In this document: one piece after another, positions 1 to 8,065 of the stretch
Position numbering within the stretch: the first letter of the stretch is position 1
Layout: each line of letters opens with the position of its first letter
Assembly (NCBI RefSeq): GCF_024519455.1
Contig: NZ_JALJRY010000008.1
Coordinates: 1-64,000, forward strand
Source: Streptomyces sp. STR69
GTDB lineage: Bacteria > Actinomycetota > Actinomycetes > Streptomycetales > Streptomycetaceae
Reading direction: 5' to 3'
Length of the DNA: 64,000 bases
The notes under the pieces: model-generated
What the model saw: only the letters and a program-made list of their open reading frames with translations
What the model was told of the DNA's origin: nothing
Database searches by the model: none
Made by a program: the position numbers and the translations under genes

Positions 1-97
1 CGATCAGGAAGAACGCGAACGACGTGACCAGATACAGCGTGCCGATCGTCTTGTGATCCGTGGTCGTCAGCCACTTGATGCTCTTGAGGTCTCTCAC
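1..97 (-). CDS. ctaD: Cytochrome c oxidase subunit I, N-terminal fragment (cut by window edge)
   Basis: The reverse strand encodes VRDLKSIKWLTTTDHK followed by the start of a first membrane helix (IGTLYLVTSFAFFLI). The TTDHK-IG-LY motif opens actinobacterial haem-copper oxidase subunit I, the membrane catalytic subunit of cytochrome aa3. Only about 32 codons are inside the window. The start is uncertain: GTG at 97 is used here, but an in-frame GTG at 127 would add ten Arg/Gly-rich residues, and neither has a strong ribosome site. The gene diverges from the ECF sigma gene. Streptomyces commonly carry two ctaD paralogues and I cannot say which this is. Confidence 0.85.
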   Translation of the reverse strand, partial: MRDLKSIKWLTTTDHKTIGTLYLVTSFAFFLI

Positions 98-202
98 GCC
101 CCGCCTGTGTCCGCGCCCCGCCCGCACGTCACACTCGACGGGCGCGACGAGAATCACGAAAACGGGTGTGACGATCGCCCGGGTGCCGGACACGATCGGA
201 AC

Positions 203-724
203 ATGAGCAACGACGAGATCTTCGCCGCTGCCTATCGCGAGCACTACTGGGCGGTCAGCCGCTACGTTGCCCGGCGACTGGACGGGCGGAGCGGTGAGGT
301 GGAGGAAGTGGTGGCGGAGGTCTTCACCGTCGCCTGGCGCCGCCGTGCGGATCTGCCGCCGGTCCCGCTGCCCTGGCTGTACGGCGTTGCCCGCAACTGT
401 CTGGCCAACGCGGTGCGCGGATATGGGCGCCGGCGCCGCCTTGTCGACCGGTTGGGCAATGACGAGAACGCGCACGGGCGGCAGGTCGCGGCGGGGCCCG
501 GTGCCGAGGCGCCCGGTGGCTGGGTGCACGAGGCGCTCGCGCGGCTGTCCCCGGCCGATCAGGAGGTGCTGCGGCTGACGGCGTGGGAGGAGCTGGGTGT
601 GGAGGAGGTCGCCGTTGTCCTTGGGTGCGGTGTGCGGGCTGCGGCCATGCGGTTGCATCGGGCGCGGCGTCGATTGAGAGCGGAGATCGATCGACTGAGT
701 GCGGTGGCTGGAGGGATGCCGTGA
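203..724 (+). CDS. ECF-type RNA polymerase sigma factor (sigma-70 family)
   Basis: 173 residues. Residues about 8-75 form sigma region 2 (AYREHYWAVSRYVARRL, then FTVAWRR and PWLYGVARN), and residues about 110-165 form region 4 (LARLSPADQEVLRL followed by the helix-turn-helix VEEVAVVLGCGVRAAAMRLHRARRRL). ATG at 203 is chosen because region 2 begins right after it; an upstream in-frame start would add an unrelated tail. The factor should redirect RNA polymerase to a small regulon. The next gene encodes a single-pass membrane protein of the type usually paired with such sigma factors, so a signal-responsive unit is likely. The signal cannot be read from sequence. Confidence 0.9.
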   Translation: MSNDEIFAAAYREHYWAVSRYVARRLDGRSGEVEEVVAEVFTVAWRRRADLPPVPLPWLYGVARNCLANAVRGYGRRRRLVDRLGNDENAHGRQVAAGPGAEAPGGWVHEALARLSPADQEVLRLTAWEELGVEEVAVVLGCGVRAAAMRLHRARRRLRAEIDRLSAVAGGMP

Positions 725-738
725 TGCGTTGCCGATTG

Positions 739-784
739 GCTGCGGCGCCGTTGTGGCTGGTCGCGCAGTTCCCCGCGCCCCTTT
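739..784. repeat. Dispersed intergenic repeat typical of Streptomyces
   Basis: The stretch between the sigma gene and its partner contains GTGGCTGGTCGCGCAGTT followed directly by CCCCGCGCCCC. I recognise this (reverse complement GGGGCGCGGGGAACTGCGCG) as a short element scattered between genes in many Streptomyces genomes. No second copy was noticed in this window. Boundaries are approximate and any function (transcript end, structure) is unknown. Confidence 0.5.
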
Positions 785-838
785 GGGACGCTGCCGCTGA
801 AGCGCTTTTCACGCACCGCCCCTCTAAGGACCGTCGCC

Positions 839-1738
839 ATGGCTGATGAACTCGAACTCCTCGGCAGCGCCAACCCGTTCACGGCCGACGGGCCTGTGTA
901 CGGCGACGGACCGCTCGACCACCACGCCGAGCGTCGGCTCAACCAGCTGCTGCACGAACGGCGGACCGGGCGTCGCCGGCTGCTCTGGAGTCTCGTGGCC
1001 GGAGTCGCCGTAGTGGCGACCGTGTTCACGCTGCTGTTGAGTGGGCCGAGCAGTACTCCCGCCGTGGCGGCGCCCCGCCCCCTGGTCGTGCAGGCGCACT
1101 CCACGCCCGTGTCCCTGAAACAGCTCGCCGCCCTCGCCGCGGCGGTCGCGGTCGACGGAACTCCCGTTCTGCGCAAGGGGACTCACGTGCAGTCGTGGAG
1201 CCTCGGCATGTCCGACGACAAACCGCCGGTCACCATCCCCGAGGAACGCATCGTTCGATGGAACGCGGACGACAGTCACACGGAACGTGTCGTCGAGGAC
1301 GGGCATGTCCTCAAGGAGACGACGTATCCGCCGAGTTGGAGCGATGTCCCGCCCGATGCCCGGCCCCCACACGATGTCGCGGGACTGCGGGCGTACCTCC
1401 AGGAGACGGCGTACAGCAAGACTCCGTTGACCACCCCCGAACTCCTTTCCGTCGTGGGGGAGTTGCTGGACCACTGGACGCTCGGGGCGCGGGAGTCGGC
1501 CGCGTTGGCGCGGTTGCTCGCGGGGGCGGACGGGCTGCGGCCGGTGGGGGAGGTGATCGATCGCCTCGGACGGCGCGGGGAGGCGTATGTGTATCGCCAG
1601 CCGGGCAGCCGTCTGATGCTGATCATGGATCCGGCCACCGGCGCCGTTCTCGGGATGGAGAGCACCTTCACGAAGGACCAGCCCGAGTACGGCGTCAAGG
1701 CCGGGGACGTCATGGACTACAGCGCGTGGACGCGCTGA
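839..1738 (+). CDS. CU044_5270-type single-pass membrane protein, probable sigma-factor partner
   Basis: 299 residues: a cytoplasmic N-terminus, a basic stretch RRTGRRR, one membrane helix at about 48-67, then an extracytoplasmic domain of about 230 residues. This layout matches the CU044_5270 family, which regularly follows ECF sigma genes in actinobacteria. By position it could hold or sense for the sigma factor, but it has no visible zinc-binding anti-sigma motif (HxxxCxxC), so an anti-sigma role is inference. It is separated from the sigma gene by about 115 bases that carry the dispersed repeat. The stop codon abuts the convergent folD stop. Confidence 0.75.
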   Translation: MADELELLGSANPFTADGPVYGDGPLDHHAERRLNQLLHERRTGRRRLLWSLVAGVAVVATVFTLLLSGPSSTPAVAAPRPLVVQAHSTPVSLKQLAALAAAVAVDGTPVLRKGTHVQSWSLGMSDDKPPVTIPEERIVRWNADDSHTERVVEDGHVLKETTYPPSWSDVPPDARPPHDVAGLRAYLQETAYSKTPLTTPELLSVVGELLDHWTLGARESAALARLLAGADGLRPVGEVIDRLGRRGEAYVYRQPGSRLMLIMDPATGAVLGMESTFTKDQPEYGVKAGDVMDYSAWTR

Positions 1739-2587
1739 TCACGCCCCGAGCTGCCGGGCCGCGGCCGTCACGGTCTGTTCGAGGAGCGTGGCGATCGTCA
1801 TCGGGCCGACGCCGCCCGGCACCGGTGTGATCAGCGAGGCGCGCTCGGCGGCGGAGTCGAAGTCGACGTCGCCGACGTTGCCCGCGTTGTAGCCGGCGTC
1901 GAGCACGACAGCGCCCGGCTTGATGTCCTCGCCGCGGATCAGCCGGGGGCGGCCCACCGCCGCGACCACGATGTCCGCCTCGCGGACCGCCGCCGACAGG
2001 TCGCGGGTGCGGGAGTGGCAGTAGGTGACCGTCGCGTCGCGGGCCAGGAGCAGCATGCCGGCCGGCTTGCCGAGGATCGCGCTGCGGCCCACGACGACGG
2101 CCCGCTTGCCGGACGGGTCGACGTCGTACTCGTCGAGCAGTCGCATGATGCCGCCGGGCGTGCAGGACACGAAGCCCGGCAGGCCGAAGCTCATCGCCGC
2201 GAAGGACGCGAAGGTGACGCCGTCGACGTCCTTCTCCGGCGCGATCGCCTCGAATGCGGCCCGCTCGTCGATGTGTTCGCCCATCGGGTGCTGGAGCAGG
2301 ATGCCGTGCACGGTCGGGTCGGCGGAGAGCGCGGTGAGGGTGGCGACCAGTTCGGCGGTGGTCGTGGTGGCGGGGAGTTCGACGTGCCGGGACTCGATGC
2401 CGGCCTTGCGGCTGCGGTTCTGCTTCATCCGGACGTAGGTGACGGAGGCCGGGTCCGCGCCGACCAGGACCGTCGCCAGACAGGGCGCCGTACCGGTGCG
2501 TTCCGTGAGGTCGGCGGCCTGCTTCGCGGTGTCCTCGACGATGCGCCGGGCGAGCGCCGTACCGTCGATGAGCCGTGCCTGAGACAT
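1739..2587 (-). CDS. folD: Bifunctional methylenetetrahydrofolate dehydrogenase/cyclohydrolase FolD
   Basis: 282 residues, the usual FolD length. It converts 5,10-methylene-THF to 10-formyl-THF using NADP+ in the cytoplasm, feeding purine and formyl-Met synthesis. Visible marks are the catalytic Tyr/Lys segment TYVRMKQNRSRKAGI, the cofactor-binding segment VVVGRSAILGKPAGMLLL, and the C-terminal signature PVPGGVGPMTIATLLEQT. The start is ATG at 2587 (MSQARLIDG), preceded by AGGAG at a suitable distance; the upstream reading frame has no FolD similarity. It is convergent with the membrane protein gene with no gap. Confidence 0.96.
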   Translation of the reverse strand: MSQARLIDGTALARRIVEDTAKQAADLTERTGTAPCLATVLVGADPASVTYVRMKQNRSRKAGIESRHVELPATTTTAELVATLTALSADPTVHGILLQHPMGEHIDERAAFEAIAPEKDVDGVTFASFAAMSFGLPGFVSCTPGGIMRLLDEYDVDPSGKRAVVVGRSAILGKPAGMLLLARDATVTYCHSRTRDLSAAVREADIVVAAVGRPRLIRGEDIKPGAVVLDAGYNAGNVGDVDFDSAAERASLITPVPGGVGPMTIATLLEQTVTAAARQLGA

Positions 2588-2719
2588 GATCCACTCCTGA
2601 GCTGGTTGACCAATCGCCCAGGCGCACGGCATCGACTCCGCGTGGGCCGCTCCACGGTGGTGCTCCACCTCAGCGCCAGTCACGACCCACGAACAGCCTA
2701 ACCGAGAGGTCCACGGCCG

Positions 2720-3559
2720 TCAGGACCCGCTCTCTGCGGGCGGTGCCGTCGGGTCGACACCGGTCAGGAAGTTGCGGGCCTGTGCCGCCAGGCGTGGCGC
2801 CCCGATGGCCTGCGCCCAGCGGGCGATCTCCGTCGCGAGTGCCCTGGCCCCGGCCTCGTCGCCGGAGTCCCGGGCCAGCACGGCGAGCAGCAGCTGCTGG
2901 GAGAGCGTGCCGGGGACCGTGCCCGCGCCGGCGCCCAGCGTGGTCGCCCGGCGCCAGCGCTCCAGGGCCAGGCCGTGGTCACCGGCGTCGTGGTCGTGGT
3001 CGCCGAGGTGGCGCAGGGCCTCGCGGGCCAGCAACGGGTCGTCGCCCGACTCGGCGGCGCGCAGTGCGGACGCGTAGTGCGGGGGTGCTCCCGCCAGGTC
3101 GGCGAAGTGGTTGTCCGTGATCAGGCCGAGGTACATCTCCGCCCAGCCCCGGCGGCCCTCGTCCGGGGCGTCGTCCCGCAGCGCCTCCGCCTCGCGGAGC
3201 AGGGAGGCGAGGGCTTCCGGGTCCTTCCCGTCCGGTCCCAGCCGGAGTCGGCCGTCCACGACGAGCAGCCGTCGGTAGGTGTTCCGCAGCCGCGCGAAGT
3301 CCATGTCCCAGTCGCCGCCTGGGAACTCTTTCTCGGCCGCTTCGATACGTGCCGTCGCGGTGTCCGTACCCGCGAACCAGTCCTGTTCCAGGGCCACTTG
3401 GGCAGCGGCGCGGGCGATCCGCGCCCGCGCGTCCGGTTCGTCGGCGGCGCATGCGTCCAGCAGGCGCGAGGCGCGCTCCCATCGTCCCGTGACGCTCAAC
3501 TCGTGGGCCGCTGCGATGAGTTCCTCGACGGGGATGACCGCGTTCGCTGTGGATGTCAT
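2720..3559 (-). CDS. Helical-repeat (TPR-like) protein divergent from a MarR regulator
   Basis: 279 residues from ATG 3559 (MTSTANAVIPVEELI). Almost entirely amphipathic helix with Ala/Leu/Arg spacing typical of tetratricopeptide-like repeats, for example WERASRLLDACAADEPDARARIARAA, HLGDHDHDAGDHGLALERWRRA and ARDSGDEAGARALATEIARWA. No signal peptide, membrane helix or catalytic motif. Probably a cytoplasmic scaffold. The gene shares a 60-bp divergent promoter region, with an inverted repeat, with the MarR gene, so it is the likely regulatory target. The specific function is unknown. Confidence 0.75.
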   Translation of the reverse strand: MTSTANAVIPVEELIAAAHELSVTGRWERASRLLDACAADEPDARARIARAAAQVALEQDWFAGTDTATARIEAAEKEFPGGDWDMDFARLRNTYRRLLVVDGRLRLGPDGKDPEALASLLREAEALRDDAPDEGRRGWAEMYLGLITDNHFADLAGAPPHYASALRAAESGDDPLLAREALRHLGDHDHDAGDHGLALERWRRATTLGAGAGTVPGTLSQQLLLAVLARDSGDEAGARALATEIARWAQAIGAPRLAAQARNFLTGVDPTAPPAESGS

Positions 3560-3570
3560 GACGGGGAAGG

Positions 3571-3588
3571 TAGTTATGCGAAAAACTA
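3571..3588. promoter_or_regulatory. Probable MarR operator, inverted repeat TAGTT-N8-AACTA
   Basis: TAGTT at 3571-3575 and AACTA at 3584-3588 form perfect 5-bp arms around an AT-rich 8-bp spacer, in the 60-bp gap between the divergent start codons of the helical-repeat gene (3559) and the MarR gene (3619). AT-rich palindromes of about 18 bp in a divergent promoter are typical MarR sites. Binding by the adjacent regulator is inferred. Confidence 0.6.
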
Positions 3589-3618
3589 TCCACAAGAAAA
3601 CCACTGCGGGAGGCAGAC

Positions 3619-4107
3619 GTGGAGGACTCGGTCGACCGGCACGTGGCGCTCTGGGTGAAGGAACTCGCCTGGATGGACCCGGTGAAGGAGGAGATCTTCT
3701 TCCGGCTGGCGATCCTGGCCCGCCATGCCGGTCAGACGCGGCGGGAGGTGCTCGACGCCGACGGGCTCAAGCAGTGGCAGTTCAAGGTGCTGCTCATGCT
3801 GCGCAGGCTCGGGCCGCCGTACGAGACGAGCCCGTCACGGCTGGCGGAGCTGCTGGGGCTGACCCGTGGGGCGCTCTCCGCGAGGCTGGCGGCCGTCGAG
3901 GAGGCGGGGCTCATCGTTCGTACCCATGAGACGGGGGACCGGCGGCGGGTGCGGGTGCGGCTCACCGACGCCGGATACGCAGTCCTAGAGGAGCATGTGG
4001 CGGCGGAGGAAGCGGGCGAGCTCGCGCTGCTCGCAGCACTGAACCCAGCAGAGCGGCGGACGCTCGCAGACCTGCTGCGGAAACTGGTGCTCGCCGTCGA
4101 GTCCTAG
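3619..4107 (+). CDS. MarR-family transcriptional regulator
   Basis: 162 residues starting at GTG 3619 behind GGGAGG. A winged-helix core spans about residues 50-130: WQFKVLLMLRRLGPPYETSP, then the recognition helix SRLAELLGLTRGALSARLAAVEEAGLI and the wing RTHETGDRRRVRVRLTDAGYAVLEEH. Terminal helices would form the dimer. MarR proteins usually repress a divergent neighbour and themselves until a small phenolic or oxidant ligand binds. Here the neighbour is the helical-repeat gene and an inverted repeat lies between them. The ligand is unknown. Confidence 0.92.
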   Translation: MEDSVDRHVALWVKELAWMDPVKEEIFFRLAILARHAGQTRREVLDADGLKQWQFKVLLMLRRLGPPYETSPSRLAELLGLTRGALSARLAAVEEAGLIVRTHETGDRRRVRVRLTDAGYAVLEEHVAAEEAGELALLAALNPAERRTLADLLRKLVLAVES

Positions 4108-4185
4108 CGGGTCCTGCGGGTACCGTCCTCGCCGAGAAGGTCCAGGTCAGCCGGGTGGTGACCCGGACCCTCGGCACCCATCCAG

Positions 4186-4551
4186 CTATCCGTCCCATGC
4201 CTGGATCATCGTCTGCCGGGTGATCTTGCCGCCGTCCAGTACGAGCATCGACTCGGCCAGGACCCGGGTCCCGTCGGCGTACTGACAGGACTCGCTGTAG
4301 GCGACTCGGTCTCCCTGTACGACGCACTCCTCCAGTTTGTGCGTCATGTCGCGGCTGTAGACGTCGGCGAGCATGGCGCCGATCTCGTCCCGGCCGTGCA
4401 GGACCTTGGGGTTGCTGGGCTGGGTCTGGTGGTCGACGACGTGGATCTCCGCGTCGTCGGCGTAGAGCGACAGAAGTGTCGCCGCTGTGTGATCTTCGAT
4501 GCCCCGGCGCAGGGCTTCGGTGTCGAAGCCGGGGCGTGCCGCGGTGCCCAT
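4186..4551 (-). CDS. SnoaL/NTF2-fold protein
   Basis: 121 residues from ATG 4551 with a strong GAGGAGGTCACC site upstream. The pattern of N-terminal helices (TEALRRGIEDHTAATLLSLYADDAEIHVVDH) followed by curved beta strands with YADGTRVLAESMLVLDGGKITRQTMIQAWDG is typical of the SnoaL-like nuclear-transport-factor-2 fold. Such proteins are small cytoplasmic enzymes or ligand binders. Substrate and reaction cannot be deduced. It is divergent from a small secreted protein gene. Confidence 0.8.
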   Translation of the reverse strand: MGTAARPGFDTEALRRGIEDHTAATLLSLYADDAEIHVVDHQTQPSNPKVLHGRDEIGAMLADVYSRDMTHKLEECVVQGDRVAYSESCQYADGTRVLAESMLVLDGGKITRQTMIQAWDG

Positions 4552-4721
4552 GGTGACCTCCTCGGAGGGCCGCGGCCCGAACAGGAGCGAGCCGCGCGGG
4601 CCTCTCCTACGAGACTCCTCCGTCGCGCCCGGGTCGGCAAACGCAGGGGCGCACTCCTCCTGACGGGTGAGCGGCGCCCGGCGCCCGTGACCGTGCGGCT
4701 GCCGTCCGCGTTGCTGGAAGC

Positions 4722-5015
4722 ATGATCTCAACACGACGTATTGCCGCCGCCGTTGGTCTCGCCGTCGGGGTCACCGGCCTCGTCGCGCCGATGGCGAACG
4801 CCGCCGAAGCGCCCGCCTTCAAGGACGGCAAGGTCAGCCCGGTCGCCCTGCTGGACTCGCTCGCGGTGAGCGAGATCCCCGCCGAGCACCAGGCACAGAT
4901 CCCGAAGGTCGCCGACCAGATGAAGGCGCTGAACCACCTCAACGACCTCCAGCAGCTGCACCAGGTCACCGACATGGCCGCGCCGGTCACGGGACTCCTC
5001 CCCGCCGTCGAGTAG
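4722..5015 (+). CDS. Small secreted protein
   Basis: 97 residues. Residues 1-28 form a Sec signal peptide: MISTRRIAAAV, a hydrophobic stretch, and a cleavage-like ANA-AEA. The mature part (about 70 residues) is short, polar and cysteine-free, with likely helices (EIPAEHQAQIPKVADQMKALNHLNDLQQLHQVTDMAAP) ending in GLLPAVE. I do not recognise a family. A clear terminator follows the stop, so it is probably a single-gene transcript. Confidence 0.7.
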   Translation: MISTRRIAAAVGLAVGVTGLVAPMANAAEAPAFKDGKVSPVALLDSLAVSEIPAEHQAQIPKVADQMKALNHLNDLQQLHQVTDMAAPVTGLLPAVE

Positions 5016-5038
5016 CGGGACCGCGCAGCACACAGACC

Positions 5039-5070
5039 CTGAGGGCCGTCCGGACACGGGCGGCCCTCAG
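5039..5070. terminator. Bidirectional hairpin terminator
   Basis: CTGAGGGCCGTCCG (5039-5052) pairs with CGGGCGGCCCTCAG (5057-5070) over 14 positions with one G-U pair and a GACA loop. It lies between the convergent ends of the secreted protein gene (5015) and the ABC exporter gene (5083) and can serve both. There is no U tract, which is normal for these high-G+C genomes. Confidence 0.85.
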
Positions 5071-5082
5071 CCGTGCCACGGG

Positions 5083-6837
5083 TCAGCCCGTCGTGGCCAG
5101 GAACTGGGTCGCCGCCAGCTCCGCATACAGCGGGTCGGCGCTCACCAGTTCCCGGTGCGTACCCACCGCGCGGACCCGGCCCGCGTCCATGACGACGATC
5201 CGGTCCGCCATCGTCACCGTGGACAGCCGGTGCGCGACGACCAGGACCGTCGTCGTACGGGCCACATCGGCGACGGTGTCGCGCAGGGCCGCCTCGTTGA
5301 CCGCGTCCAGCTGCGAGGTCGCCTCGTCCAGGAGCAGCAGGCGCGGGTGGCGCAGCAGGGCGCGGGCGATGGCGACGCGCTGGCGTTCGCCGCCCGAGAG
5401 GCGGGTGCCGCGGTGGCCGACCAGGGTGTCGAGGCCCTTCGGCAGCCGGGCGACCAGGCCGTCGAGGCGGGTCGTCTTCAGCACGCGGGTGACGTCGTCC
5501 GCGCTCGCGTCCGGGTTGCCGAGGAGGAGGTTGTCGCGCAGGGAGCCCGACAGGACCGGCGCGTCCTGCTCCACGTAGCCGATGGCGGACCGGAGTCCGG
5601 ACAGCTCCCAGTCCGCGAGGTCCCGGCCGTCGAGGGTGATGGCGCCGGACTCGGGGTCGTAGAAGCGCTCGATGAGGGAGAACACGGTGGTCTTGCCCGC
5701 GCCGGACGGGCCGACGAACGCCGTCATGCCCTGGGCCGGCACCTCGAAGGTCACGCCGTGGTGGACGTAGGGCAGGTCGTCGGCGTAGCGGAAGCGGACG
5801 TCGTCGAAGGCGAGTGCCGCGGGTTCGGCGCCGGGTGAGGGCAACTGGGCGGGCAGGGACGGCGGTTCGGCCGGGAGCTGCAGTGCTTCCTGGATGCGGG
5901 AGAGGGCCGCGGCGCCCGTCTGGTACTGCGTGATCGCGCCGACGACCTGCTGGATGGGCATCATCAGGTAGAAGACGTAGAGGAGGAACGCGACCAGCGT
6001 GCCGACGTCGATCGCACCCGTCGCCACCCGTGCCCCGCCCACCGCGAGGACGGTGATGAACGCGATCTGCATCGACAGACCGGCCGTATTGCCCGCCGCC
6101 GCCGTCCACTTGGCGGCGCGGATGCTCTGCCGCCACGACTCCTCCGCCGCCGCGTGCAGGGTGCGTTCCTCGCGGTCCTCGGCGCCGGACGCCTTCACCG
6201 TGCGCAGCGCGCCGAGGATCCGCTCCAGCGAGGCGCCCATCACGCCGATCGCGTCCTGCGCCTGCCTGCTGGCCCGGTTGATGCGCGGCACGATCACGCT
6301 GAGCACGGTGCCCGCGCCCACGATCACGCCGAGGGTGACGGCCAGCAGCACGGGGTCGACCAGACCCATCATCACCACGGTCGCGACGAGGATGAGCCCT
6401 TCGGTGCCGAGGCCGACCAGCGAATCGGTGGTGACCTCGCGCAGCAGTGTGGTGTCGGAGGTGATGCGGGCCATCAGGTCGCCGGGCTCGCTGCGGTCCA
6501 CCGCGCTGATCCGCAGCCGCAGCAGATACGACGACAGGGCGCGCCGCGCGCCGAGCACCACCGACTCGGCGGTGCGCCGCAGAACATACGAACCCAGCGC
6601 GCCCAGCGCCGCGTTGGCGACCACCAGCGCCGACATCGCGAGCAACGCCCCGGTGATCGTCCGGTCGTGCGACAGATCGCCGATGAGTCCCCGCGCCACG
6701 AGCGGCAGCAGCAGCCCCGTACCGCCGGTGACCAGCGAGAGCAGCGCGCCCGCCAACAGGGCCCAGCGGTGCGGCCGTACGTAGTCGAGGAGCAGCCGCC
6801 AGGCCGGCGGTCCGCTCCGAGTCCCTGCGATGGCCAC
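5083..6837 (-). CDS. ABC exporter, fused permease and ATPase (half-transporter)
   Basis: 584 residues. Six predicted membrane helices in about the first 310 residues, then a nucleotide-binding domain with Walker A FVGPSGAGKTTVFSLIERFYD, Q-loop YVEQDAPVLSGSLRDN, signature LSGGERQRVAIARALL, Walker B RLLLLDEATSQLD and H-loop LVVAHRLSTV. This is the type-IV exporter layout (MsbA/multidrug-like), acting as a homodimer or with another half. No partner half-transporter is adjacent, so a homodimer is likely. Substrate unknown. Divergent from mscR across about 140 bp. Confidence 0.93.
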   Translation of the reverse strand: MAIAGTRSGPPAWRLLLDYVRPHRWALLAGALLSLVTGGTGLLLPLVARGLIGDLSHDRTITGALLAMSALVVANAALGALGSYVLRRTAESVVLGARRALSSYLLRLRISAVDRSEPGDLMARITSDTTLLREVTTDSLVGLGTEGLILVATVVMMGLVDPVLLAVTLGVIVGAGTVLSVIVPRINRASRQAQDAIGVMGASLERILGALRTVKASGAEDREERTLHAAAEESWRQSIRAAKWTAAAGNTAGLSMQIAFITVLAVGGARVATGAIDVGTLVAFLLYVFYLMMPIQQVVGAITQYQTGAAALSRIQEALQLPAEPPSLPAQLPSPGAEPAALAFDDVRFRYADDLPYVHHGVTFEVPAQGMTAFVGPSGAGKTTVFSLIERFYDPESGAITLDGRDLADWELSGLRSAIGYVEQDAPVLSGSLRDNLLLGNPDASADDVTRVLKTTRLDGLVARLPKGLDTLVGHRGTRLSGGERQRVAIARALLRHPRLLLLDEATSQLDAVNEAALRDTVADVARTTTVLVVAHRLSTVTMADRIVVMDAGRVRAVGTHRELVSADPLYAELAATQFLATTG

Positions 6838-6976
6838 GGCGCTCCTCGGGATGCGGTCGGAGCATTCAGGCTACGTCGGCCGCCGCCGACGGTGTCGAGC
6901 CGCCGTCGTGCCCTTACCGATCAGTCACGCGTAGGGTCTCAGGCAGGGACAACGATCGACGAAAGGGTTCAGGACC

Positions 6977-8065
6977 ATGGCGCAGGAAGTGCGCGGCGTG
7001 ATCGCGCCGGGAAAGAACGAACCGGTCCGGGTCGAGACGATCGTCGTACCCGACCCCGGCCCCGGTGAGGCCGTGGTGAAGGTACAGGCCTGCGGGGTCT
7101 GTCACACCGACCTGCACTACAAGCAGGGCGGCATCAGCGACGACTTCCCCTTCCTGCTCGGCCATGAGGCGGCGGGAATCGTGGAGTCGGTCGGCGAGGG
7201 TGTCACCGACGTCGCCCCGGGTGACTTCGTGATCCTCAACTGGCGAGCGGTGTGCGGCAATTGCCGGGCCTGTCTGCGCGGCCGGCCGCAGTACTGCTTC
7301 AACACCCACAACGCCGAGCAGAAGATGACCCTCGCCTCGACCGGCCAGGAGCTCTCCCCGGCCCTCGGCATCGGCGCCTTCGCCGACAAGACGCTGGTCG
7401 CGGCGGGCCAGTGCACCAAGGTCGACCCGACCGTCTCCCCGGCAGTCGCCGGGCTGCTCGGCTGCGGGGTGATGGCCGGTATCGGCGCGGCGATCAACAC
7501 CGGGAACGTCGGGCGCGGTGACACCGTCGCCGTCATCGGCTGCGGCGGGGTCGGCGACGCGGCGATCGCCGGGGCCCGGCTCGCGGGCGCGGCACGGATC
7601 ATCGCCGTCGACATCGACGACCGCAAGCTGGAGAAGGCCCGCTCGATGGGCGCCACGCACACCGTGAACTCCAAGACGTCCGACGCCGTCGAGGCGATCC
7701 GCGAACTGACCGGCGGCTTCGGCGCCGACGTCGTCATCGAGGCGGTCGGCCGCCCCGAGACGTACAAGCAGGCCTTCTACGGCCGTGATCTCGCCGGCAC
7801 GGTCGTCCTCGTCGGCGTTCCGACGCCCGAGATGAAGCTCGAACTCCCGCTCCTGGACGTCTTCGGGCGCGGCGGTTCCCTCAAGTCGTCCTGGTACGGC
7901 GACTGTCTGCCCTCCCGCGACTTCCCGATGCTGATCGACCTGCACCAGCAAGGCCGCCTGGACCTGGGCGCGTTCGTCACCGAGACGGTCCAACTCGACG
8001 AGGTGGAGAAGGCGTTCGAGCGGATGCACGGCGGGGATGTGCTGCGTTCGGTGGTGGTGCTCTGA
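6977..8065 (+). CDS. mscR: S-(hydroxymethyl)mycothiol dehydrogenase (mycothiol-dependent formaldehyde dehydrogenase)
   Basis: 362 residues, a zinc-dependent medium-chain dehydrogenase. It oxidises the formaldehyde-mycothiol adduct with NAD+, and members also reduce S-nitrosomycothiol. Catalytic zinc ligands C42 (GVCHTD), H63/E64 (GHEAAG); structural zinc cysteines C93, C96, C99 and C107; NAD-binding VIGCGGVGDAAI followed by an acidic strand end AVDIDD. The N-terminus and GVCHTDLHYKQGG are characteristic of the mycothiol branch. The stop overlaps the start of the MBL-fold gene by one base, so the two are translationally coupled and likely catalyse successive steps. Confidence 0.93.
   Translation: MAQEVRGVIAPGKNEPVRVETIVVPDPGPGEAVVKVQACGVCHTDLHYKQGGISDDFPFLLGHEAAGIVESVGEGVTDVAPGDFVILNWRAVCGNCRACLRGRPQYCFNTHNAEQKMTLASTGQELSPALGIGAFADKTLVAAGQCTKVDPTVSPAVAGLLGCGVMAGIGAAINTGNVGRGDTVAVIGCGGVGDAAIAGARLAGAARIIAVDIDDRKLEKARSMGATHTVNSKTSDAVEAIRELTGGFGADVVIEAVGRPETYKQAFYGRDLAGTVVLVGVPTPEMKLELPLLDVFGRGGSLKSSWYGDCLPSRDFPMLIDLHQQGRLDLGAFVTETVQLDEVEKAFERMHGGDVLRSVVVL

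Noticed and set aside
4607..6865. Long minus-strand frame overlapping the ABC exporter
   Set aside because: It is the frame-shifted shadow of the exporter and consists mostly of Arg, Gly and Pro.
6874..6891. CGTCGGC-CGCC-GCCGACG hairpin in the exporter-mscR gap
   Set aside because: Short G+C-only palindromes are expected by chance in this genome; no supporting context.
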